Source: Bursaphelenchus xylophilus (Eukaryota; Nematoda; Chromadorea; Rhabditida; Aphelenchoididae). Taken from it: a DNA stretch of 64,000 nt. The stretch lies in the NCBI GenBank assembly GCA_904066235.2, contig CAJFCV020000005.1, forward strand, positions 1,674,001 through 1,738,000. Reading direction: 5' to 3'. Position numbers and translations under genes: made by a program. Shown here in pieces: positions 56,333-64,000 of the stretch; the first letter of the stretch is position 1; each line of letters begins with the position of its first letter. The notes under the pieces were generated by a model. That model saw only the letters and a program-made list of their open reading frames with translations. It did not search any database and had not been told where the DNA came from.

Positions 56333-57033
56333 AGGGTGTACCAATTTCACGGCCCGATTTTAATCGGCTATAACTTCTTTAATTTTGGGCCAAATTTTAA
56401 AATTCTTTTTTTCCCTGAATCCTCAGACATCCCCATTTTGTTTAATACCAAATATGATATAAAAGGGTAAGTTGAACATACAGTAATCGGCTGTTATGTT
56501 TGGTTTCATTTTTTGACTGTATTTTCGGTCGTTTTCGCGGTCTTTTCGGCCGAAAAAATGGTACAGTGAAGGACCGGATCCAATGGCAAAAAACGTCTCA
56601 TCTTGCATCCCGGAAGGGACCAAAATGTCTCCAAATCCTTCCCTTCTCTAAGCTAAAAAACCCCGCTTTGAAGAGCCCGCCTTGAAGGAAAGAGCGCGAT
56701 TTTCAAAGCGGAGTTTTTGAGCTTAGAGAAGGGAAGGGTTTGGAGTCATTTTGGTCCCTAAAATGACACGTTTTTTGCCATTGGATCAGGTCCCTCACTG
56801 TACCATTTTTTCGGCCGAAAAGACCGCGAAGATGACCGAAAATACAGTCAAAAAATGAAACCAAACATAACAGCCGATTACTTATGTTCAACTTACCTGT
56901 GTATATCATATTTGGCATTAAACAAAATGGGGATGTCTGAGGATTCAGGGAAAAAAAGAATTTTAAAATTTGGCCCAAAATTAAAGAAGTTATAGCCGAT
57001 TAAAATCGGGCCACAAAATTGGCACACCCTGTA
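56333..57033. mobile_element. 700-bp foldback with ACAGGGTGTACC ends, intergenic
   Basis: Left ACAGGGTGTACCAATTTCAC, GGCCCGATTTTAATCGGCTA; right is the inverse (TAGCCGATTAAAATCGGGCC ... GGCACACCCTGT). The two arms meet at GGCCGAAAAAATGGTA|CCATTTTTTCGGCC, where F2b (56564-56800) is inserted at the central TA. Lies between the convergent RMC1 and chemoreceptor genes. No ORF of note. Confidence 0.8.
56564..56800. mobile_element. F2b MITE at the exact centre of the 700-bp foldback
   Basis: CAGTGAAGGACCGGATCCAA ... TTGGATCAGGTCCCTCACTG, TA duplicated on both sides. Confidence 0.8.
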
Positions 57034-57042
57034 TTCGAATTT

Positions 57043-59395
57043 TCAAATTACCGATGAAATTTCCTTCGCGACTCGTTGAAGTGCTTGGGTTAGCGTTTGT
57101 CGGAATGCTCGAAAAATCAAGATTGTCGACAGTGAGTTTAGTAATGGTATCAGCGCAATGAAATTGAACATCATCATGGCCAACACACCCGGATCCATTT
57201 CGAAGACAATGGCCGAAATGAGGACAGCATTCGGGCCGACGGAGACGAAAATTGGCAGAATTGCCTGAAATTACAAGCTGGCAGAAAATTTTAATTTTGC
57301 ACGGTGCCAAAACTATTTTTTTTTTCAATTTTGCACAGTGCAACAAAAAAAAATTGTGGTCGCACAGTGCAGTCAAAACGGTTTTTTCAATTTCGCACAG
57401 TGCGGAAAAAATCGGCTTTACTCACAACGATTTTGCACGGTGCGATGAAAAAATATTGTGATCGCACAGTGCAAATTTTTTAAATTTTTAAATTTTCCAC
57501 TGTGCGGTGAAAAGAAAACGTTCGGTCTTTGCGCAGTGAATTTTTTTTTTTCAATTTTTGCACTGTGCGATGAAAAAAATTTGTGGCCGCACAGTGCAAA
57601 CAAAACGGTTTTTTTCAATTTGCACTGTGCGCGACAAAATTTGTTTGATTTTGCACAGTGAAGTCGAAATAATTTCTATTTTGCACCGTGCAATCCAAAA
57701 AAATTTATAAACTCATCGCACTGTGCAGACAAAACGTTTTTAGATTTTTGCACAGTGCAAAAAATAATCTTAAAATCTCGCACTGTGCAGTTCAAAAGTT
57801 GAAAAAAAAGATCGTTTACCTGTGCCAGCAAAGCCAATGCGACTTGTCGGTGTATCTTCGACATAACCATACTCTGTCCATGTAGTCCCATTAATTTGAC
57901 GGTTCTTCGGGCCCAGTAGAGGGAGAGAAGATAGCAACCGGCCACACAATTTGCGAGATATGTTAACATCACCTTGGTGAAAGGGCTTCTCTAAAAAAAT
58001 TTTTTATTTCTTGAATTTTTATTTTATTTTTATTTGATTTTTTTATTTATTTTTTTAAAATTTTAATTTTTTTTTAAATTTTTTTTTGGTTTTTTATTTG
58101 GATTTAATATTTTTTTTATTTTTTTTTGAATTTAATTTTTTTTCTTTTATTTTTTTTGTTCAAACTTACAAAGTCAACGATTAAAATCTTGGGCAACGGA
58201 GACGTTTTGAACCATAAAGAGCCAAAATTGAAGCCAGGCCGGCCAATTCCACCGTACTGAAAGGAGAGCCATGCCAACGCGGCTAATGGAACAACCGCCA
58301 CATAGCCGATCATATACATGAAAAACGCTTTTTTGCTGGACGGGGGATTTCTGAAAATTTTGTGTCGACCCGAAAAGTCGGGACGTGATTTTTCCTACCC
58401 CGCCGCGCACAGGAAGCGATAATAGTAATTGACTGGCAATGACGTCATTGTAATTCCAAATGCCGCGGCATACACCGCCATCACCACGACTTGGCCATTG
58501 TAGCTGAAATTTCGGGCCATACCGCCCATGACGCAGAGCTCCACGCTTTGTTGGGTCTTGATGATCTAACAGGGGAAATGCTCCAAGTGCGACGCTCAGA
58601 TTTTGATGAAACTTGGCACAAATTTAGAATAATTTTTTCTAAGATATATGCGAGAACCCTAGCTCGCGCTTTGCAGAAACAACCGACATTTTTAGATCGA
58701 AAGTTGGCGAAAATTTAGGACTTTTTGCCGAATTTCGGCACGAAAAGTTTCATGCCTATTTCAACCGGAAAGGATAATGTTTCTACAAAAAATCAAAATG
58801 TTCCGCACAAAACTGCCAAAGTTATGGCCAAAAAGGTGTTTACTCTCTGACCGCTCTCCACGTTTAGCGTGCTCTCTCGGCGGCAAAGATCGTTCGATAT
58901 CTCGGCGGCCCCGGGAAAGCGCGAGCTAAAACTTTCGGGAATTGATACTTAGTCCATGCCCGACTTGTGTGCAAAATTTAAAGAAAATCTGAGCGTCGCA
59001 CTTGGAGTACTTCCCATAAAATCATCATGAATAATATGACATGAATAATTCTTTGCAGTCAAAACCGCAAAAAGACTAGAAAATAACATGTTCCAAAGAG
59101 TCTAAATCATTCTTAGATTACCTACCAACTGCACAAAATGGGATATAATAAGATATTGAATGTCGGCCAAACAGCACACCAACAGCATTTGTTTGTAATT
59201 TTTCATCGATTTCTTGGCTTTTGTCAATACCAAGTACAGTAAAAGGGCCAATAATAGCCCACCGGTCGCGAAGATGGCTTCATGCATCATTTTGCTGACT
59301 GACAACCAAAAGAAATATTCATCATTGGCTGGAGCTGTCGATTTTTGCCGATTTTCCTCCCAAGCATAGGGATTTGAAGCCGAAGGGCCGTTCAT
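57043..59395 (-). CDS. seven-transmembrane chemoreceptor (Str/Srd superfamily), 5 exons
   Basis: Exons 59395-59126, 58565-58399, 58350-58170, 57990-57820, 57264-57043; 336 aa, the usual size. Hydrophobic spans visible in order: AIFATGGLLLALLLYLVL, QMLLVCCLADIQYLII, VVVMAVYAAAFGITM, MYMIGYVAVVPLAALAW, a span ending the fourth exon, ISAIVFEMDP to MMMFNFIALIPLL, and a C-terminal FRAFRQTL. The NYYYRFLC box after TM3 and the IPLLNSLSTI-LIFRAFR end are typical of nematode Str/Srd/Srj receptors; Srd-like by KNYKQMLL ... FVQ. Expected in ciliated chemosensory neurons. Exon 1 sits between two inverted copies of the 440-bp TIR element. Confidence 0.78.
57298..57795. repeat. ~18-copy TGCACnGTGCA-type array, chemoreceptor intron 4
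   Basis: Copies every 25-35 bp with worn variants (GCACAGTGCG, GCACGGTGCC, GCGCAGTG, GCACTGTGCG). The spacing word AAAACGGTTTTTTTCAATTT recurs. Confidence 0.8.
58573..59015. mobile_element. F3 TIR element, copy 1, chemoreceptor intron 1
   Basis: Ends GCTCCAAGTGCGACGCTCAG / inverse CTGAGCGTCGCACTTGGAG. Interior words AAGCGCGAGCTAAAACTTTC and CTCTGACCGCTCTCCACG. About 440 bp, no ORF. Confidence 0.75.
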
Positions 59396-59504
59396 TATAG
59401 CGTTAAATGGGCTGAAAATTAACTTTGATTGTTTTAAAGGCAGCTACAAAGCGGTTAGAAGACATTTTGACCACCTTTTGATATTGTTTTACAACGGATG
59501 TACC

Positions 59505-59940
59505 CCGAAAATGGGATGCTCAGATTTTCTTCAAATTTTGCACACATGTTGGGCATGAACTAAATACCAATTCCTGAAAGTTTTAGCTCACGCTTTGCAA
59601 GCGCCGCCGAGATATTCAACGATTTTTGCCGCCGAGAGAGTACGCTAAAGGCGGAGACGGTCAGAGAGAAAAGCAGCTTTTGGCTATAACTTTGCCAATT
59701 TTGTGCGGAAAAAATTGATTTTTTGTGGAAATATTAAACTCTATGGTAGAAATAGGCATGAAACTTTTCGTGCCAAAATTCGGAGAAAAAGTGTCACATT
59801 TTCACCGACTTTCGGTGTAAAAATCTCGGTTGTTTCTGCAAAGCGCGAGCCAGAATTCTCGCATATATTTTAGAAAAAATTATTCTAAATTTGTGCCAAG
59901 TTTCATCAAAATTTGAGCGTCACACTTGGAGCACTTCTCC
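59505..59940. mobile_element. F3 TIR element, copy 2 (inverted), upstream of the chemoreceptor
   Basis: Inverted relative to copy 1; right end GAGCGTCACACTTGGAGCAC, left end GGGATGCTCAGATTTTCTTC. The pair brackets exon 1 (59126-59395). Confidence 0.75.
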
Positions 59941-61840
59941 TGTTAAAAAAATCAAGAATTTTGAACGAAAATTAATTTTTTCCTCTTAGAAAGTAAGAAA
60001 ACCCCCTATCCTAGTCGCAAATTACAGATTACAGATCTAACACCACCCTATCCACCCAACCAGCACGTTCAAAAACACCCAAATTTGGGTGTTTTTGAAC
60101 GCCCAACAATTACAAATACTTCGTGAAAATTACCGTAATTTGAACAGAAAATGCGAAAAATCTTGACGATAACACGTCCAAATGGACTGAAGGACTCTGT
60201 TTGTTTTCCAATTCCAAAAATTCTCCTGTGGTTACACTCGTACCGAGATTTCAGAGGGCACTACATGACACTACAATTTGGGCGCTAGACTCGTTCAAAT
60301 ATACGGTGTACTGGGTGCGCTGTACGCAAATAACAGTGTTCAATCTTCAACAGACCATCTGAAGATTGTTGGCGGGAGTTTTAGAGTTTTTTCGAGTAAA
60401 ATTTGATGACCTAAAATTTGATGACCTAAAATAATGTTTCGGGGGCCCGGAGATGCCAAAAACAGAAATCCCGGCCCTTTGGCCATGGTAAAATCAATAG
60501 CAAGATCTCTCTGTGTCTTTTCCACCTTGTTTGACCCAATCCCCATCATTTACCGTCATTTTATACAGAAAAGAACGAAATGCCACAGAATTTGTCGGAA
60601 ATTGGACGAAGTGTCACGGAATTTTTTGTTTTCTTGTAGGCTGTTTTTCATGCACTTTTTGTTGTTCGTACTGCCTTCCAGCTGTTTATAAGAGTGTTAT
60701 CAATCGATGGTTTTCCATTTTGCCCAAATTTCCCCATGTTTTTATTATTTTAGGTATTATTTTGATAGTCGGAGAGCAAAAACATAGTCTTAAACGGCGG
60801 AAAAGAGGTGGAAGGTGCTGCATACCGCGGGAAATAGTGGGAAAACGTTTTCTGATGGAGAATGAGGGTTTTTGACAGCTCCTATTACTTAGTAATTTTG
60901 TTTTTATTTATTTTTTTTGACCAGGTTTTAGGTACTCCAATTTTTTGCTGCGAAAAACAAATTGTAAAGGGCGGTTCAGCGAAATGCGGTTCAAATGAAA
61001 GCTTATGGTCTCTTCTCATTATTTATGCCAAATTTACTTAGCTTTTTTCTTGGTTTGATATTCAAATATTACAATTGACGTCTAGTGCAATATCGGCTCT
61101 GAAGTAATATGAAAGCTCTTCAAATTGCTGCGCAACCCACAAAATTCAGTTTTAAATCTCATTTTCAAGCTGTTCAGCTCAAAATTTACCTGTTTACTAC
61201 GTTTTTCATCGAAATTTCTAATTATATTATCCATGCTTCCCTTCCTTTTTTCCATTGACCTTAACCAGCCCAAATCGCCTGATAAGGCATTGAATTCGCA
61301 TGGGGAACCCAACGAACCGCCTCAAAGAACGTCTTGAAGCACTCTGCTTGTGATTTGCACGTTGTTTGAAAGGGGAAATTCGTTTTTGTGCCGGATGGCC
61401 GCCCTTTTCTCTGCCGGCCTCTTCGTTCGGCCCGCTCTCTCGTTTCTTTTTGTGATTCTCTTGTTTGTGGGGCATTTTGAGTTGAAGGGAACGTTGAAAC
61501 GGGACGTTCTCCTCATTTTCGGCTATTTTAAAGTTGTTTATGGATGAAAATTTGGAGAATTTTTTTGGAATGGATAATTTGTGTTGTTTTAGGTTGTTTT
61601 TTTAGTTTTATAATGGGGTTTTTGCGTGTAAATAATTTTTTAAAGCCATAATCTTTGATTCTATATCAATTTTGGTGCAGAAAAATGGGAAATACATTGG
61701 GAATATGAGATGTTCACTACCTGATGTCTAGTGTAATATAATTTCTTACTTGAAATCGGGAATAAAGTTATTCTCGAGTTCACAGATGTTTATTTCGGCC
61801 TGTTTTTACACTCCTTTACTAAAGTATTCCTCCTACTTCA
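59941..61840. other. long intergenic region, chemoreceptor to mdh-2
   Basis: No gene recognised. Contains a perfect 34-bp palindrome (60067-60100), two direct copies of TTTGATGACCTAAAAT (~60402, 60418), a plus-strand open frame 60513-60875 without family features, a GC-richer stretch 61330-61500 that may belong to the mdh-2 promoter, and three copies of the dispersed TAATATAA motif (61080, 61215 inverted, 61725). Confidence 0.45.
60067..60100. repeat. perfect 34-bp palindrome
   Basis: GTTCAAAAACACCCAAA followed directly by its exact inverse, no loop. Confidence 0.9.
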
Positions 61841-61841
61841 G
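61833..61841 (+). promoter_or_regulatory. candidate trans-splice acceptor of mdh-2
   Basis: CTACTTCAG ends 25 bp before the ATG and no upstream coding exon is seen. Matches the nematode TTTCAG consensus except one base. Confidence 0.4.
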
Positions 61842-61866
61842 GTTTTTCATCCCGCAAACACCAAAA

Positions 61867-63117
61867 ATGGCCATGTCCAACAAGATGTTGCTCGGCTGCT
61901 CTAGAGCCATCGCTGGAGTCCGATACTCCTCATCCGCCCCGAAAGTCGCTCTCCTCGGCGCCAGCGGCGGTATTGGCCAGCCATTGGGTCTGCTGTTGAA
62001 GAACAACCGCGCTGTCGCTCAGCTCTCCTTGTATGATGTGGTGAACACCCCCGGAGTCGCCGCCGATCTTTCGCACATCGACTCGCCCGCTCAAGTCACC
62101 GCTCACACTGGACCTCAGGAACTACACAGAGCTTTGGAGGTGAGAGATTTTTGTTTTTGGATTGATTTTTAGGAACCAGAAGAAGAAGAGAAAATACTGG
62201 TCTTAAATTTTAAATCTTTAAGATTATGGCTCTGACTGTTGCCACAGAAAGTAACAAAGTTATTTTCAGGGAGCTGACATCATTGTCATCCCAGCCGGAG
62301 TCCCCCGAAAACCGGGAATGACCAGAGACGACCTCTTCAACACCAACGCCGGCATTGTCCGCGATTTGGCCGAAGCCGCCGCCAAGGCCGCCCCACAGGC
62401 CTTCATCGCCATCATCACGAACCCGGTCAACTCCACCGTCCCCATCGTCTCCGAGGTCTACAAGAACAACAACGTCTACGATCCTCGCCGAATCTTCGGA
62501 GTCACCACCCTTGATGTTGTTCGGGCCCAGACCTTTGTTGCGGAGAAGAAGAACCTTGATGTGAACTCCACAGTCGTCCCAGTTGTCGGAGGTCACGCCG
62601 GGATCACTATTATCCCACTGCTCAGCCAAGTCAAGCCAGCTGCCAAATTCAGCGACGAAGAGATCAAGGCGTTGACTGAGAGAATTCAAGAGGCCGGAAC
62701 TGAGGTCGTCAAGGCTAAGGCTGGAACTGTAGGTTGATTTGAGATTTATTTTTGTTATTGGTTTAGGAAGGTGATCCTCGGTCTTGCCTAGTGCAATATA
62801 ATTTTTCGGCGAGATGGTAAATAAGATCCCGTTTTCAGGGCTCTGCCACCCTCTCCATGGCCTACGCCGGAGCTCGTTTCGTCAACTCCCTGATCAAGGG
62901 CCTTCGCGGCGAAAAGGTTGTGGAATGCGCCTATGTGAAGTCGGATGCCGTCAAGGGAGCGGAATACTTCTCGACCCCATTGGAACTCGGCCCAAAGGGA
63001 GTGGAGAAGATCCTCGGTGTTGGTCAAGTCTCCGCCTACGAACAACAACTCATCGACGCGTCGGTGCCAGAGCTCGCGAAGAACGTCGCCAAGGGCGTCA
63101 AGTTCATCAAGGGATAA
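61867..63117 (+). CDS. mdh-2: mitochondrial malate dehydrogenase, 3 exons
   Basis: Exons 61867-62139, 62270-62728, 62839-63117; 336 aa. An N-terminal presequence ([17 protein letters not shown]) precedes the NAD fold with GASGGIGQ (~31-38). Substrate-binding loop [20 protein letters not shown], catalytic His in [12 protein letters not shown]. Interconverts malate and oxaloacetate in the matrix. The coding exons are GC-richer and use C-ending codons, a sign of high expression that contrasts with the AT-rich surroundings. An acceptor-like CTACTTCAG ending at 61841 sits 25 bp before the ATG (possible spliced-leader site). Confidence 0.97.
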
Positions 63118-63568
63118 ATAGATGAAAAGAATATTATTTTAGATGGTTTCATATATTTTGGATGATAAATCAGTCTCTAATTGATCTGTTAATGTTTGTT
63201 TGAGAGAATAAACGTAGTTAGGTTGTAATTGAACGATTCATTGATAGTTTTTGTTATCTCATTTTAAAAATTTTGAAAAATATGATGCTAAATGAAGATT
63301 TTCAAAAAATTTTATGAATCAAATCGTTGATTTGGGGTCTCTGAGACAATTTGAAGCCGTTAAACAGAAGATTCGCCGTATTTTACAAATTTCCAATAAT
63401 TTTGTGACATTTCGTCGAAAAATCCAATAATTTTGTGACACTCCGCTTTTTCGCAGCAAAATCGCAGAATCCGGTCTTCTCCTTCCTTGTTCGGCTGCTT
63501 TCACTTCTATTCCCGTTACCACTGCCACCTCACATCCACACTTTTCTCGCCCGTTCCCAATATTACCC
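63118..63568. other. mdh-2 3' flank and SCYL1 promoter region
   Basis: AATAAA at 63207-63212 is the mdh-2 poly(A) signal. Two copies of TCCAATAATTTTGTGACA (63391, 63421), separated by TTTCGTCGAAAAA, lie ~150 bp before the SCYL1 start. Confidence 0.5.
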
Positions 63569-63894
63569 ATGACCTCGGTTCTCAGCTCGTTCTTCTCCCG
63601 AGATCCCAAGTCTAACTTCCCATTCGAGCTACCGAATGACTTCTTTGCACAGAAAGATGGGATACGAATGGGTCACAGTTTTAGAAAGGTAAGTGTTTTG
63701 ATTTTATTCGTTCATTTTTAGGTCTTCTTTTGATTTGATGGATGAATTTTCTAATAAATTAATTTCAGGCCGATCCCAACGTTAAAGCCACGTGTTTTTG
63801 GACTCAAAGCGATGTTCAAAGTCTGAGGGTGCAAACTCAGAAGCTTAAGACTATCAGACATCCAAACGTGTTGACATTTTTGGACAGTCTTGAG
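63569..63894 (+). CDS. scyl-1: SCYL1-like N-terminal kinase-like protein, 5' part only
   Basis: Exons 63569-63688 and 63769-63894 are read; the gene continues beyond the window. Sequence: SSFFSRDPKSNFPFEL, then GIRMGHSFRK, then ADPNVKATCFWTQSDVQ and KLKTIRHPNVLTFLDSLE, which follows the SCYL1 start (FFARDPxxxFPFEL ... KTLRHPNILAYIDGLE). SCYL1 is a pseudokinase with HEAT repeats that binds COPI at the Golgi. After 63894 the GTGAGA donor is followed by DNA that also stays open in frame, so a read-through form cannot be excluded; the next exon is not certain. Confidence 0.85.
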
Positions 63895-64000
63895 GTGAGA
63901 AATTTCTTATTGTTGATGAGTTTAGGTTCGATGTTTGGGAGGGGTTTTGAGCAAACCAGAGAGTTAAAAATTTCGCGGGAGCTGACTCATGAAGTCTTTT

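Noticed and set aside
33508..57795. Regularly spaced short repeats considered as a CRISPR array
   Set aside because: Eukaryotic introns, palindromes of 11 bp with irregular low-complexity spacers, no cas genes.
60513..60875. 120-codon plus-strand frame between the chemoreceptor and mdh-2
   Set aside because: No recognisable domain, no supporting splice pattern, Cys-rich by chance; left as non-coding.
61227..61547. Overlapping frames on both strands in the GC-richer region before mdh-2
   Set aside because: No start/splice context fits and both strands are open equally; more likely promoter DNA.
62210..62689. 159-codon minus-strand frame in mdh-2
   Set aside because: Antisense shadow of exon 2, due to strong codon bias.

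Overview
The window is nuclear DNA of a nematode, most likely a rhabditid (clade V) species. Every gene is intron-split with TTTCAG/TTTTAG acceptors and GTAAGT/GTGAGT donors, one gene is a nematode-type 7TM chemoreceptor, and the start codons of naa10 and mdh-2 lie just downstream of acceptor-like sites that would fit trans-splicing. I could join exons across phase-consistent splice sites into 14 multi-exon genes that close with a stop codon, one gene that runs off the right edge, and one tRNA. Species cannot be fixed from the sequence; it is not an obvious match to C. elegans gene structure.

Layout. Minus strand, 200-17795: a DEAH-box RNA helicase (200-9049), a LITAF-domain protein (9575-11453) and a degenerate CK1/TTBK-like kinase (11945-17795). 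Plus strand, 17961-29173: a PIH1D1-like protein that starts 165 bp from the kinase in divergent orientation, a secreted neprilysin-like protein without the zinc site, and an ankyrin-repeat protein. 30223-45214, minus: a small secreted protein, a GNB1L-like WD40 protein with a tRNA-Gln in one of its introns, and symplekin; a tiny two-exon plus-strand gene sits at 32296-32653. 45694-56113, plus: NAA10 and RMC1. 57043-59395, minus: a chemoreceptor. 61867 to the end, plus: mitochondrial malate dehydrogenase and the 5' end of SCYL1. Most are housekeeping genes (mRNA 3'-end processing, PIKK/R2TP biogenesis through PIH1D1 and GNB1L, N-terminal acetylation, late-endosome maturation, TCA cycle); I see no obvious operon.

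The unusual part is the non-coding DNA. Introns here hold at least a dozen long palindromes (about 550-2200 bp). Several start at or within a few bases of a splice site and place a MITE-like element at the centre, flanked by inverted copies of sequence that is unique to that intron. Other introns are filled with arrays of very short palindromes: about 150 or more copies of TGCAC-N-GTGCA across at least six introns of five genes, and about 18 copies of TCGACCGGTCGA in and next to the kinase gene. In RMC1 the array runs across the acceptor so that the last copy is coding. A 17-20 bp dispersed motif (ATGTC-WAGTG-TAATATAA and a sister form ATGTC-ATGGA-TAATATAA) recurs in introns and intergenic DNA on both strands. 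None of these are explained by the genes. TA-flanked nested MITEs (element inside element) give a clear relative order of insertions.

All exon joins are by eye from splice consensus, reading frame and family resemblance; no alignment or transcript evidence was available.
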